Below are positions 26,931-35,814 of a DNA stretch of 64,000 nt, piece by piece. The notes beneath the pieces were generated by a model that worked only from the letters and a program-made list of their open reading frames with translations, did no database searches and was not told the DNA's origin. Within the stretch, counting starts at the first letter, position 1. Every line of letters begins with the position of its first letter. The position numbers were made by a program, and so were the translations under genes. Source of the DNA: Limnohabitans sp. 2KL-17 (GTDB lineage: Bacteria; Pseudomonadota; Gammaproteobacteria; Burkholderiales; Burkholderiaceae_C); assembly GCF_003063415.1 (NCBI RefSeq), contig NZ_NESK01000003.1:78173-142172 (forward strand), in the 5' to 3' direction.

Positions 26931-28247
26931 TTATTGAGTTGTTTTTTGTGAGTGTGCAATTTCCGACAGGGCTTGGGCCAAGCGCAATTTTTTCTCAGGC
27001 GACAGTGCTTGCAATGATGCACCCATATCGGACAGGCTGTCGATGCCTTCGGTCTGTAGACGGGCAATGGTTTGGCCTGCTTCTTTGGGTGAGGCAAAGC
27101 CCGTGCTTTGCAGTATCAACTGGCCTTGTGCATCGACCAGCTTGAAGTAAAACTGACCATCTTTTTCCCGGTATTGCTTGAAGCTTGGCGCAGCCGTTTT
27201 GAGCGCTTTGGGTGCTTCGGTGGTGGCGCCAAATGACAGCGAGCGCAAACCTACGGCATGGCGCAATTCGCGCATGAAAGGGGTGGCCAGTTGGCGTGCT
27301 TTATCGGCACCAGACAACAATATCTTGTCCAACTTTGCTGGATTGTTGATCAAGGCCTCGTATGGCTCGCGCATTGGGCCGACTTCGCGATCAATGCGCT
27401 CAAACAGCATTTGCTTGGCATCTCCCCAACCGATGCCTTCAGCGTAGGCCCGAGCGAAATCGGCTGTTTCCTGGTCGTTGGCAAATGCTTGGTAGATCTG
27501 AAAAAGCGCGGAGCCTTCTGTGGCCTTGGGCTCGCCTGGAAGTTTGGAGTCGGTCACGATGCCTGCAATCTGCTTTTTAAGCGTTGCAGAGGGGGCAAAC
27601 AGCGGGATGGTGTTGTCGTAGCTTTTGCTCATCTTGCGCCCATCCAGGCCTGGCAAAAGGGCCACGGATTCTTCGATCACGGCCTCGGGCAGTACAAAAT
27701 GCGCACCATACAAATGGTTGAAGCTGGACGCCATGTCGCGTGCCATTTCGATGTGTTGGATCTGGTCGCGACCGACGGGCACTTTGTGCGCCTTGAACAT
27801 CAAAATGTCTGCTCCCATGAGCACCGGGTACATGAAAAGACCGGCCGTCACGTCGCTGTCGGGGTCATGGCCTGCTGCATTGTTTTTGTCGACGGTGGCT
27901 TTGTAGGCGTGGGCGCGGTTGAGCAAGCCTTTTCCAGTCACGCAGGTCAAAAGCCAGGTGAGTTCAGGAATCTCCGGGATGTCGGATTGGCGATAAAAGG
28001 TGACTTTTTCCGGATCAAGGCCTGAGGCGATCCAGCTTGCCGCGATCTCCAGCGTGGAGCGTTGAATCCGGGCGGGTTCATCGCATTTGATCAGGGCGTG
28101 GTAGTCAGCCAAGAAGTAAAAGCCATCGGTCTGGCTGTCGCGGCTGGCTTGTACCGTGGGGCGGATAGCCCCCACATAGTTGCCCAGGTGGGGTGTGCCA
28201 GTGGTGGTGATGCCGGTGAGGACGCGGGTGCGAGGCTTGGAGGTCAT
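26931..28247 (-). CDS. trpS: Tryptophanyl-tRNA synthetase with C-terminal DUF1508-like extension
   Basis: The first 340 residues form a class I TrpRS with the HIGH-type motif GTPHLGNYVGA and KMSKSYDN, charging tRNA-Trp. The last 80 residues are extra compared with the usual length of about 335. Within them KDGQFYFKLVDAQGQLILQSTGFASPKEA resembles a DUF1508 (YegP-like) unit, followed by a helical tail. ATG 28247 is chosen as the start; a TTG at 28265 overlaps the neighbouring protease gene. It follows the M50 protease gene on the same strand after 14 bases. Confidence 0.93.
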   Translation of the reverse strand: MTSKPRTRVLTGITTTGTPHLGNYVGAIRPTVQASRDSQTDGFYFLADYHALIKCDEPARIQRSTLEIAASWIASGLDPEKVTFYRQSDIPEIPELTWLLTCVTGKGLLNRAHAYKATVDKNNAAGHDPDSDVTAGLFMYPVLMGADILMFKAHKVPVGRDQIQHIEMARDMASSFNHLYGAHFVLPEAVIEESVALLPGLDGRKMSKSYDNTIPLFAPSATLKKQIAGIVTDSKLPGEPKATEGSALFQIYQAFANDQETADFARAYAEGIGWGDAKQMLFERIDREVGPMREPYEALINNPAKLDKILLSGADKARQLATPFMRELRHAVGLRSLSFGATTEAPKALKTAAPSFKQYREKDGQFYFKLVDAQGQLILQSTGFASPKEAGQTIARLQTEGIDSLSDMGASLQALSPEKKLRLAQALSEIAHSQKTTQ

Positions 28248-28261
28248 GAGTTCGGAAGGAT

Positions 28262-28930
28262 TCAACGAAGCAAAAAAGACAAAGGGCTGAGGGCCAGTTT
28301 GATCAGGTCAAAGGTCACGCTCATGAGGGGTTGCATCCAAAGGCTGCTGATGACACCTGTGATGACCAGGGCCATGACGATATAAAACCCGAAAGGCTCT
28401 ATGCGTGAGACCAACACCGCCTGCCGCCATGGCAAAAGGCCCACCAGAATGCGACCGCCATCGAGCGGCGGCAGCGGGAATAAATTGAATGCAAACATGA
28501 CCACGTTGGTCAGCATGCCAGCTTTGCACATTTCGACAAAAAAGCGCTGTGTGACGCCGCTGCCCGCCAGCAGATACAGCAGCACGCCCCACAGCAATGC
28601 TTGAAGCAGATTGGCGCCTGGCCCGGCCAGCGCTACCCACACCATGTCTCGCTTGGGGTGTCGAAGCTGGTCAAAGCGCACTGGCACGGGTTTGGCATAA
28701 CCAAACAAAAAGGCCCCGCTGGTACTGAAGTACAACAGCAAGGGCAGCAAAATGGTTCCTACCGGATCAATGTGCGTCAGGGGGTTTAGCGTTACTCGCC
28801 CCAGCATGGCAGCCGTGGGGTCTCCAAGCCGCTGTGCGGCATAAGCGTGGGCGGCCTCGTGCAAAGTGATTGCAAAGATCACAGGCAGGGCATAAATCAG
28901 AACGGTTTGAATGAGATCAGAGATGTTCAC
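28262..28930 (-). CDS. Site-2 protease family (M50) membrane metalloprotease
   Basis: This is a 222-residue protein with about five membrane helices. The zinc motif HEAAH lies in the first helix region (ITLHEAAHAYAAQRLGD), and the third ligand region appears as LPPLDGGRILVG, typical of the short SREBP-type S2P group. It would cut membrane-bound substrates within the bilayer; no substrate is evident. It sits between yciO and trpS on the same strand, an arrangement common in betaproteobacteria. Confidence 0.9.
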   Translation of the reverse strand: MNISDLIQTVLIYALPVIFAITLHEAAHAYAAQRLGDPTAAMLGRVTLNPLTHIDPVGTILLPLLLYFSTSGAFLFGYAKPVPVRFDQLRHPKRDMVWVALAGPGANLLQALLWGVLLYLLAGSGVTQRFFVEMCKAGMLTNVVMFAFNLFPLPPLDGGRILVGLLPWRQAVLVSRIEPFGFYIVMALVITGVISSLWMQPLMSVTFDLIKLALSPLSFLLR

Positions 28931-28962
28931 CCCTCGATTGTCTCAGACAGCGTGGCAGGTCA

Positions 28963-29586
28963 TCAGAGTCCCAGCAGGGCAGGCTTGCCTTGGCCGTAAC
29001 GCAGTACCTGCGGTGACTCTCCACTCATGTCAACCACGGTCGTTGGCGCCAGCGAGCAGGCGCCTGCATCGATCACGGCACCAAGTTGGTGCTCCAGGCG
29101 TTCGCGAATTTCCTCGGGGTCGTTGAGCGGAAGTGATTCGCCGGGCATGATGAGTGTGGATGCGAGCAAAGGGGCGCCGTGCAAGGCCAGCAACTCTTGC
29201 AGCACTTTGTGATCAGGCACACGCAAGCCAATGGTTTTGCGCTGCGGGTGGCTCACTCGGCGGGGGACTTCTTTGGTGGCTTCCAAAATGAAGGTGAATG
29301 GCCCTGGCGTGGCTTGCTTGATGGCCCGAAATTGCTGGTTGTTCACCTTGGCGTAGTTGGCCAGTTCGCTCAGGTCGCGGCACAGCAAGCTCAGGTGGTG
29401 CTTGTCGTCCACGCCTCGCACCCGGCGCAATTGGTCGGCAGCGTTTTTGTCGTCCAAGTGGCAAACGAGTGCATAGCTGGAATCGGTAGGCACAGCCAAG
29501 ATCTGGCCTTGGTTGAGCAGTTGCACGGCCTGCTTGAGCAGTCGGGCTTGCGGGTTGTCGGGGTGAACAGTGAAGAACTGGGCCAT
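28963..29586 (-). CDS. YrdC/Sua5-family protein, YciO type
   Basis: The 207-residue protein has the YrdC fold signatures: LNQGQILAVPTDSSYALVCHL, KHHLSLLCRDLSELANYAKV, PGPFTFILEAT and a C-terminal GAVIDAGACSLAPTTVVDMS. YrdC/Sua5 proteins make threonylcarbamoyl-AMP for tRNA t6A; the YciO branch, which this resembles in the KHHLS variant, is a paralogue with less certain function. The PHP phosphatase gene nearby (30492-31334) is also typical company of YciO. Confidence 0.85.
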   Translation of the reverse strand: MAQFFTVHPDNPQARLLKQAVQLLNQGQILAVPTDSSYALVCHLDDKNAADQLRRVRGVDDKHHLSLLCRDLSELANYAKVNNQQFRAIKQATPGPFTFILEATKEVPRRVSHPQRKTIGLRVPDHKVLQELLALHGAPLLASTLIMPGESLPLNDPEEIRERLEHQLGAVIDAGACSLAPTTVVDMSGESPQVLRYGQGKPALLGL

Positions 29587-29598
29587 GGGGTCTTGCCT

Positions 29599-30495
29599 TC
29601 AGGATTCAGGTGGCATGATGGTGAGGCGGGTTTCTCGCACGGTGAGCCAGGCCCCCAAGGCACCACACAGTGCCACCAGCCCCATGCCCACAAAGGTCCA
29701 CTGGTCTGGCAGGTGGTCGAAAACAAGCCAGCCGCCCAACACGCCAAAACCGATTTGGGTATACATGTAAGGGGTGAGTGTGGCAGCCGGGGCTCGGCCG
29801 TAGGCCAGGATCAAAAAGAAATGGCCGATGGTTCCCATCAGGCCCATCAGGAACAGCTGCAGCCAGACGATCCAGTTGGTGGGCATTTCCCAGACAAAGG
29901 GCAGGATCAGTGTGGACATGAAGGTACCGATCCAGCCGGTGTACAGGTGCATGGTCAAGGGGTCTTCGGTTTTGGCCATTTTGCTGGTCAGGAGCTGAAA
30001 GCCCGAATTGGTGGCCACCAGCATGAGCGGCAAAATCACGGTCCAGTCGAAGTGCTGGCTGCCCGGCCGGATGATGACCATCGTGCCCACAAACCCCCCC
30101 GCTACCAGCAGCCATCGCAGCTTGCGGATTTTTTCCTTGAGTATCCAGGCCGACAGCAAGGTGATGACCAGTGGCGCCAAAAGGGCGATGGCGGTGAATT
30201 CACCCACCGGCATGTACTTGAGGCTCAAAAAAGCCAGGATGCTGCAGGCAAACAGCAGCAGCCCTCGGGCCAATTGAAAGCGGGGGTGTTGGGTGCGCAG
30301 AATTTTGCGGCCTCGCCCGGGCCAAATCACGGCGGTGGTGATGGCGGCTTGAATGGCATAGCGAAACCAGAGTGCCAGCAGCACGGACATGCCCATGCTG
30401 ACATGCCTTGTGGTGGTGTCCAGCGTGGCAAAGCAGGCGATGGCCAGGATGGCAAAGCCGATGCCATGCAGCGTTTGGGCGCTCGTTTTACTCAC
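29599..30495 (-). CDS. DMT-superfamily (EamA) transporter
   Basis: This protein of about 298 residues has ten predicted membrane helices in two EamA repeats (FAILAIACFATLDTTTRH at the start, RAPAATLTPYMYTQIGFGVLGGWLVF in the second half). Such proteins export or import small metabolites. GTG 30495 is the likely start because it overlaps the TGA of the upstream PHP gene (GTGA), which suggests translational coupling. The substrate is unknown. Confidence 0.85.
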   Translation of the reverse strand: MSKTSAQTLHGIGFAILAIACFATLDTTTRHVSMGMSVLLALWFRYAIQAAITTAVIWPGRGRKILRTQHPRFQLARGLLLFACSILAFLSLKYMPVGEFTAIALLAPLVITLLSAWILKEKIRKLRWLLVAGGFVGTMVIIRPGSQHFDWTVILPLMLVATNSGFQLLTSKMAKTEDPLTMHLYTGWIGTFMSTLILPFVWEMPTNWIVWLQLFLMGLMGTIGHFFLILAYGRAPAATLTPYMYTQIGFGVLGGWLVFDHLPDQWTFVGMGLVALCGALGAWLTVRETRLTIMPPES

Positions 30496-31334
30496 TGCAC
30501 GCGGTCGGCCAGCAGTTCCCAAACCGGGGTCAATTGGCCCGGCAACAAGGGCAAAGTGCCCAGGTCTATGCGGCTCTCATCGGGGCTGTGAAAGTCACTG
30601 CCCCGAGAGGCCACCAGGTCAAATTCGAGGGCGGTTTCTGCGTAACGAATGGCATCTTGCGACGAATGGCTGCCGGTGACGACTTCCACCCCCCGACCCC
30701 CGTGTGCCTTGAATTCACTGAAGAGTGCATATTCTTCATTGGGACTGAAGCCATATCGCGCGGGATGGGCAATGACGGCGATTCCGCCTGCTTCGGTGAT
30801 CCATTGCACGGCTTCTTGCAGGCGTGCCCAGCGGTGGGGCACATAGCCGGGTTTGCCTTCGGTCAGGTATTTTCGAAACACCTCGGAGGTGTCACTGCAC
30901 ACGCCCGAGTCGACGAGGAAGCGGGCAAAGTGAGTGCGCGAAATCAATTCGGGGTTGCCCACGTATTTCAGTGCGCCTTCGTAGCTGTGCAAGATGCCGA
31001 CTTTGGCCAGGCCATCTGCCATTTCCTGGGCGCGTTCGCTGCGGCCACTTCGGGTGCGGCGCAAACCATCGGTCAATTGCGTGTTGTGCGCGTCAAAGCC
31101 CAAGCCGACGATGTGCACGGTCTGATGGGCAAAGGTGACCGAGATCTCGGTGCCCGTGAGGTAGGGCAGACCGTGAGCGCGTGCCGCTGCAAGGGCGCGG
31201 TCTTGTCCGCTCACTTCGTCATGGTCGGTCAGTGCCCACAGTTCAACGCCATTGGCTTTGGCGCGTTCGGCCAAGGCTTCAGGGGTGAGGGTGCCGTCAG
31301 AGACAACAGAATGGCAGTGCAGGTCAGCGTTCAT
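30492..31334 (-). CDS. PHP-domain phosphoesterase (3',5'-nucleoside bisphosphate phosphatase, YciV/RnmAPH type)
   Basis: The 280-residue protein opens with the PHP metal motif MNADLHCHSVVSDG, and continues with ALTDHDEVSG, HWARLQEAVQWI, IAHPARY and ASRGSDFHSPDE, the expected His/Asp ligands of a trinuclear metal site. The YciV family hydrolyses short RNAs from the 5' end and 3',5'-bisphosphonucleotides. It is the first gene of a leftward group with the DMT transporter and yciO. Confidence 0.88.
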   Translation of the reverse strand: MNADLHCHSVVSDGTLTPEALAERAKANGVELWALTDHDEVSGQDRALAAARAHGLPYLTGTEISVTFAHQTVHIVGLGFDAHNTQLTDGLRRTRSGRSERAQEMADGLAKVGILHSYEGALKYVGNPELISRTHFARFLVDSGVCSDTSEVFRKYLTEGKPGYVPHRWARLQEAVQWITEAGGIAVIAHPARYGFSPNEEYALFSEFKAHGGRGVEVVTGSHSSQDAIRYAETALEFDLVASRGSDFHSPDESRIDLGTLPLLPGQLTPVWELLADRVQ

Positions 31335-31451
31335 GGTGATTTCCTCAAGGGCATTTTAGGCGCATGCTGCCAAAACTTGATGCTGGGCAAGCAAAGACCC
31401 GACAGCACGAACAGCCCTGCGCTTCTTCGGGATGATCCTTGTGGTCGATAA

Positions 31452-31742
<291 letters not shown>

Positions 31743-31818
31743 GCCGGTGCATAGGACTTGGTCTCAGGTTTATGCTGCCTTGAGGCATTCCCGATTTTTC
31801 CTTGTAGCCAGACCCAGA

Positions 31819-32454
31819 TCAATCTGACGGAGTATTTGGCTTTGAAATCTGCTCGGCAGGTCGTGGCGGTTTGGGTCTTGGTGGCTTGCTGGTGTGGATC
31901 TGTGCCATGGCCTTCTCCATGTCGCCTGCCAAAAGCAGGGGCAAGGCCTTCACGGCGCGGTGAATGCTGTCATCAATGGCTTGGCGGTGTTCCAGCATCG
32001 GTTTTTTTAAAACCCAGCTGACCACTTCAGCCTTGTCGCCCGGGTGCCCCACGCCTATGCGCAGCCGCCAATAGTCAGCCGTGCCCAACTGTGCATGGAT
32101 GTCACGCAGACCGTTGTGCCCTGCATGGCTTCCGCCTACTTTCAGTTTGGCTTCGCCCGGTGCAATGTCGAGTTCGTCATGGGCCACCAAAATTTCCTGG
32201 GGCTGAATTTTGAAAAACCGCGCCAGAGCACTGACCGACTTGCCAGACAGGTTCATGTAGGTCTGAGGCTTGAGCAGCCACACGGTTTGCCCATTGAACG
32301 TGGTGCGGGCCATGAGGCCGTGGTAGCTGCGCTCGGGGACCAACGACACCTTGAGTTCACGGGCCACCGCATCAATCCACCAGAAACCGGCGTTATGGCG
32401 GGTGTCTTCGTATTCGTTGCCCGGATTGCCCAGGCCGACTAAGAGTTTGATCAT
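31819..32454 (-). CDS. pth: Peptidyl-tRNA hydrolase
   Basis: The 211-residue enzyme frees tRNA from dropped-off peptidyl-tRNAs. Family motifs are [22 protein letters not shown] with the catalytic His, [18 protein letters not shown] and [15 protein letters not shown]. The C-terminal extension of about 20 residues is Pro/Lys-rich. GATAAT at 32468-32463 (minus strand) lies 8 bases before the ATG with no ribosome-binding site, which suggests a leaderless mRNA. It follows rplY, a common pairing. Confidence 0.93.
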   Translation of the reverse strand: MIKLLVGLGNPGNEYEDTRHNAGFWWIDAVARELKVSLVPERSYHGLMARTTFNGQTVWLLKPQTYMNLSGKSVSALARFFKIQPQEILVAHDELDIAPGEAKLKVGGSHAGHNGLRDIHAQLGTADYWRLRIGVGHPGDKAEVVSWVLKKPMLEHRQAIDDSIHRAVKALPLLLAGDMEKAMAQIHTSKPPRPKPPRPAEQISKPNTPSD

Positions 32455-32512
32455 GGAGCGTGATTATCCTTGCGCGGCTCGCCCAAGCATATGAATGCCC
32501 GTGCGCCAAAGC

Positions 32513-32537
32513 AAAAGGCCCGCACAGCGGGCCTTTT
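32513..32537. terminator. Terminator after rplY
   Basis: AAAAGGCCCGC and GCGGGCCTTTT form an 11-bp stem with a 3-base loop. It ends the leftward rplY transcript before pth, which therefore has its own promoter. Confidence 0.85.
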
Positions 32538-32572
32538 GAAGCGAGGCTTTCTCAGCCCCACAAGCAAGCAGA

Positions 32573-33202
32573 TTATTTCTTGCCTTTGCCCTTGCCTTTG
32601 GCGTCTGCGGGTGCAGCGACCACTGGGGCTGCCACCACTTCTTCCACGGGGGCCACAACAGCCACGAGGACCGGGTTTTTCTTGCCGTGCGTCACTGGCT
32701 TGCAGCCAGCGGGCAGGGTGATGTCGTTCAGGTGCAAAGACACGCCCTTGGTCAGACCCGTCAAGCTCACCTTGATGAACTCAGGCAAGTTGGCAGGCAA
32801 GCAAGCCACTTCGATCTCTGTCACAACATGGTTGATCAGGCACTTGTCGGTCTTGACCGCTTCGGACTCTTCTTCACCGCTGTAGTGCAATGGCACTTTC
32901 ATGTGCAAAGTGGTGTTGGCATCCACGCGCTGGAAGTCGATGTGTTGCACCAATTGCTTGTAGGGGTGCATCTGGTAGTCACGCAACAGCACTTGGCTGG
33001 ATTGGCCATTGAATTCCATCTCTAGGATGGTGGCATGGAAAGCTTCTTTTTTCAGGGCATGCCACAAAGCGTTGTGGTCAAGCTCGATGCTTTGGGCGGC
33101 TACGCCTGCACCATAGACGATGCCGGGGGTGCGGCCAGAATTGCGCAGACGGCGGCTCGCACCCGTACCTTGCTTGGAACGCTCAAAAGCGATGAATTTC
33201 AT
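32573..33202 (-). CDS. rplY: 50S ribosomal protein L25, general stress (Ctc) form
   Basis: The 209-residue protein has the 5S-rRNA-binding L25 domain first ([26 protein letters not shown]) and the TL5/CTC beta domain after it ([25 protein letters not shown]). It ends in an Ala/Val-rich segment and a basic KGKGKGKK tail. AGGAGAAATGT precedes the ATG. It lies downstream of prs, a conserved order in betaproteobacteria, with a terminator between the two. Confidence 0.92.
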   Translation of the reverse strand: MKFIAFERSKQGTGASRRLRNSGRTPGIVYGAGVAAQSIELDHNALWHALKKEAFHATILEMEFNGQSSQVLLRDYQMHPYKQLVQHIDFQRVDANTTLHMKVPLHYSGEEESEAVKTDKCLINHVVTEIEVACLPANLPEFIKVSLTGLTKGVSLHLNDITLPAGCKPVTHGKKNPVLVAVVAPVEEVVAAPVVAAPADAKGKGKGKK

Positions 33203-33248
33203 ACATTTCTCCTACTAGGGTTCACCGCGACCAGTGCAACCCTGACTC

Positions 33249-33281
33249 AAAAAAGCCAGCCATCCGTTGGGATTGGCTGGC
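33249..33281 (-). terminator. Terminator after prs
   Basis: On the minus strand GCCAGCCA and TGGCTGGC form an 8-bp stem followed by T6. It lies between prs (3' end 33303) and rplY. Confidence 0.88.
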
Positions 33282-33302
33282 CACTGGTGGCCTTTCTTCC
33301 GA

Positions 33303-34274
33303 TCAGGCTTGATCGGAAAACAGGCTCATCACCGACTCGCCATGGGCGATCCGGTTGATCGTTTCAGCGATCAGCGGAGCCACGGAGAGTTGGCGAATTT
33401 TTGAACACGCCATGGCTTCTGCCGTCAGCGGTATGGTGTTGGTGACCACGACTTCATCCAGGGCCTCGCCTTTGGCAATGCGATCGATGGCAGGACCTGA
33501 AAAAATCGGGTGCGTGCAATAAGCGTAGACTTTTTTCGCGCCGCGCTCTTTAAGCACTTCAGCGGCTTTGACCAGGGTGCCGGCTGTGTCGATCATGTCG
33601 TCCATGATCACACAATTGCGGCCATCGATTTCGCCGATCACGTGCATGACTTCGCTCACGTTGGCTTTGGGACGGCGCTTGTCGATGATGGCCAGGTCGC
33701 AACCGAGTTGTTTGGCCAGGGCGCGAGCACGAACCACGCCACCTACATCGGGCGACACCACAATCAGGTCATCGTAGTTTTGTTGGCGCAGGTCGCCCAG
33801 CAAAACCGGTGAGGCATAGATGTTGTCGACCGGAATGTCAAAGAAGCCCTGAATCTGGTCAGCATGCAAATCCATGGTCAGGACTCGGTCAACGCCGACG
33901 GCTTGCAGCATGTTGGCCACCACTTTGGCAGAAATGGGCACACGGGTTGAGCGAGGGCGACGGTCCTGTCGGGCGTACCCGAAATACGGGATGACGGCGC
34001 TGATCCGGCCAGCAGATGCGCGTTTGAGCGCGTCGACCATGATCAGCAGTTCCATCAGGTTTTCGTTCGTCGGCGCACAGGTGGACTGGACGACAAAGAC
34101 TTCGCGGGCGCGGACGTTTTGCTTTAACTCGACGGTGACTTCACCGTCAGAAAAACGGCCAACGTCAACAGCACCAAGCTGGGTACCCAGATTTTTCGCG
34201 ATTTCGGCCGCCAGCACAGGGTTGGCATTGCCGGTGAACAACATGAACTCGGGCGGGAGTGAAGCAGGCTGCAT
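33303..34274 (-). CDS. prs: Ribose-phosphate pyrophosphokinase
   Basis: This enzyme of about 323 residues makes PRPP from ribose-5-phosphate and ATP for purine, pyrimidine, His and Trp synthesis. Visible motifs are the start [58 protein letters not shown] (ATP loop) and the PRPP-binding [21 protein letters not shown] 34274 has GGA 6 bases upstream; ATG 34280 is also possible. A longer upstream frame is false because it runs through tRNA-Gln. Neighbours ispE, tRNA-Gln and rplY form a conserved block. Confidence 0.95.
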   Translation of the reverse strand: MQPASLPPEFMLFTGNANPVLAAEIAKNLGTQLGAVDVGRFSDGEVTVELKQNVRAREVFVVQSTCAPTNENLMELLIMVDALKRASAGRISAVIPYFGYARQDRRPRSTRVPISAKVVANMLQAVGVDRVLTMDLHADQIQGFFDIPVDNIYASPVLLGDLRQQNYDDLIVVSPDVGGVVRARALAKQLGCDLAIIDKRRPKANVSEVMHVIGEIDGRNCVIMDDMIDTAGTLVKAAEVLKERGAKKVYAYCTHPIFSGPAIDRIAKGEALDEVVVTNTIPLTAEAMACSKIRQLSVAPLIAETINRIAHGESVMSLFSDQA

Positions 34275-34321
34275 GTGCATTCCAGCGATCAGAAAAAAGG
34301 GCCAGTACGATAGAACGTATT

Positions 34322-34398
34322 TGGCAGGGGAAGAAGGACTCGAACCTTCGCATGCTGGAATCAAAATCCAGTGCCTTAACCAACTTGGCGACTCCCCT
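34322..34398 (-). tRNA. tRNA-Gln (TTG)
   Basis: On the minus strand the acceptor AGGGGAG pairs with TTCCCCT, the anticodon loop reads TTTTGAT with anticodon TTG, the T-arm is GAAGGTTCGAGTCCTTC and CCA is encoded. It lies between ispE and prs, its usual place in betaproteobacteria. Confidence 0.95.
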
Positions 34399-34432
34399 AC
34401 ACGGGACGACCACTGAAACAGTGATCGACCGA

Positions 34433-35278
34433 TCAACTATCGCTGGATGCCCAACCTTGTAAGGGATGAACTTCCAAGTTGCTGCATTTGCGTAATTGCC
34501 AATGGTCTGGGACCGAATTTGGCTTCATACCTGTTGTGCAATGCGCAAACACTGCACTTCCAGAACCCGTCATCTTGCCATACATGCCAGTGTTGGAAAG
34601 CAGTTCAAGTGCTTTGGAAACATCTTGGCACATCGCTTGAGCGATGGGTTGCAAATCGTTGTGACCGAAGTCATACGGCGCTGCAGCGAAGTCCGACATT
34701 GTAACAGGCTTTGTGGCCCGTTGAAGGTCTGGATGCGCAAAAATCGGAGGGGTTTCGATGCCGGAGGAAGGTTTGATGACCCAAAACTGAGCCGGGGGCA
34801 GGGTGAGAGGACTGATTTGTTCGCCTATGCCTTCCACCCACGCGTTTTGTCCGCGCAGAAAGAAAGGCACATCGGCACCCAGCTGCAAACCAATTTTTTC
34901 GAGCTCTGGTAGACGCAGTTTCAAATCCCAGAGTTGGTTGAGCGCCAGCAGGCACGTGGCCGCATCGGACGATCCGCCACCCATGCCCGCCTGGGCAGGG
35001 ATCTGTTTGTCGACGGCGATGTGCACGCCTTGCGTACAGCCTGTGTGCTGTTGCAGCAGTTTGGCGGCGCGGGTGATCAGGTCGACTGCAGGCAGCTTGA
35101 CTGTCAAATCTTCTCGGCTAACGCTGTTTTTCGGGCGTTTTTCGAAGTGAAGGGTGTCACACCAATCGATCAGCATGAACACCGATTGAATCAGGTGGTA
35201 GCCGTCGGCGCGTTGGCCTGTGATGTGCAAAAACAGGTTGAGTTTGGCCGGGGCGGGCACGTCGTGCAGCGATTTCAT
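34433..35278 (-). CDS. ispE: 4-diphosphocytidyl-2-C-methyl-D-erythritol kinase IspE
   Basis: The GHMP-family kinase of about 281 residues phosphorylates CDP-ME in the MEP isoprenoid pathway. Family motifs are [21 protein letters not shown] at the start, the ATP loop [18 protein letters not shown] and [12 protein letters not shown] near the end. ATG 35278 is chosen: GATAAT (35291-35286, minus strand) ends 7 bases upstream, so the mRNA is probably leaderless. It is followed by tRNA-Gln and prs. Confidence 0.93.
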   Translation of the reverse strand: MKSLHDVPAPAKLNLFLHITGQRADGYHLIQSVFMLIDWCDTLHFEKRPKNSVSREDLTVKLPAVDLITRAAKLLQQHTGCTQGVHIAVDKQIPAQAGMGGGSSDAATCLLALNQLWDLKLRLPELEKIGLQLGADVPFFLRGQNAWVEGIGEQISPLTLPPAQFWVIKPSSGIETPPIFAHPDLQRATKPVTMSDFAAAPYDFGHNDLQPIAQAMCQDVSKALELLSNTGMYGKMTGSGSAVFAHCTTGMKPNSVPDHWQLRKCSNLEVHPLQGWASSDS

Positions 35279-35313
35279 GACCTGGATTATCGCCAACCAA
35301 CCATGGCACTGTG

Positions 35314-35814
35314 TCAGCGGTCGATCAGTATTCGCAAAACGGCTTCTGGTGACGGGGAGCTTCGGCGGGCCGTCATGCGACCTTCAGGATGCGCAGACAA
35401 GTCCACTTGCCAACCTGGCGCATCGGCTGCTTGACCTGCCAGCCAGGCAAACAAGGCGGGTATCGGCAGGTCTGTTCCCGTGAGGTGTTGACTCAAGCTT
35501 CGCAGGTTGCGGCTTTTGATTTTTTCTTGCCCCTGTTCGAGCAACGCTTCTTGCGGTGTCCAGCTCAGGCGAGCCAGAGTGGTGCCGATGGGGCTGAGCA
35601 AGGTCATTTCACCTTGTTCGGCAGAGCCTTGCAGTTCAAAGCTGGCGCTCCAGTTCTGGGGTGGTGTGCTGTTTAACTGCAGGGCCAGGCGGCCAGACCA
35701 AAAAGCAGCAGCACTGGCGGATTTGGACCGGGGGGTGGCACAGCCTGCCAGGGTGAGCATGCCCAAGCTGCAAAGACTCAGCCAGACGCGACGTCGCGCC
35801 GCACGAGATGTCAT
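35314..35814 (-). CDS. lolB: Outer-membrane lipoprotein receptor LolB
   Basis: The 166-residue protein has a lipoprotein signal peptide (RRVWLSLCSLGMLTLAGC), then the LolB fold pattern FWSGRLALQLNS, WSASFELQGSAEQGEMTLLSPIGTTLARLSW and LPIPALFAWLAGQ. LolB receives lipoproteins from LolA and inserts them in the outer membrane. ATG 35814 overlaps the stop of the upstream TPR gene (ATGA), showing coupling. The C-terminus carries Arg-rich PEGRMTARR before the end. Confidence 0.88.
   Translation of the reverse strand: MTSRAARRRVWLSLCSLGMLTLAGCATPRSKSASAAAFWSGRLALQLNSTPPQNWSASFELQGSAEQGEMTLLSPIGTTLARLSWTPQEALLEQGQEKIKSRNLRSLSQHLTGTDLPIPALFAWLAGQAADAPGWQVDLSAHPEGRMTARRSSPSPEAVLRILIDR

Noticed and set aside
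29179..30591. 470-codon open frame antisense to yciO and the DMT transporter
   Set aside because: It runs opposite to two well-supported genes and its composition (Gln, His and Gly runs) is that of a shadow frame.
34275..34436. Long N-terminal extension of prs
   Set aside because: The frame passes through tRNA-Gln and the protein part is unlike PRPP synthetases; start near 34274 fits the family.
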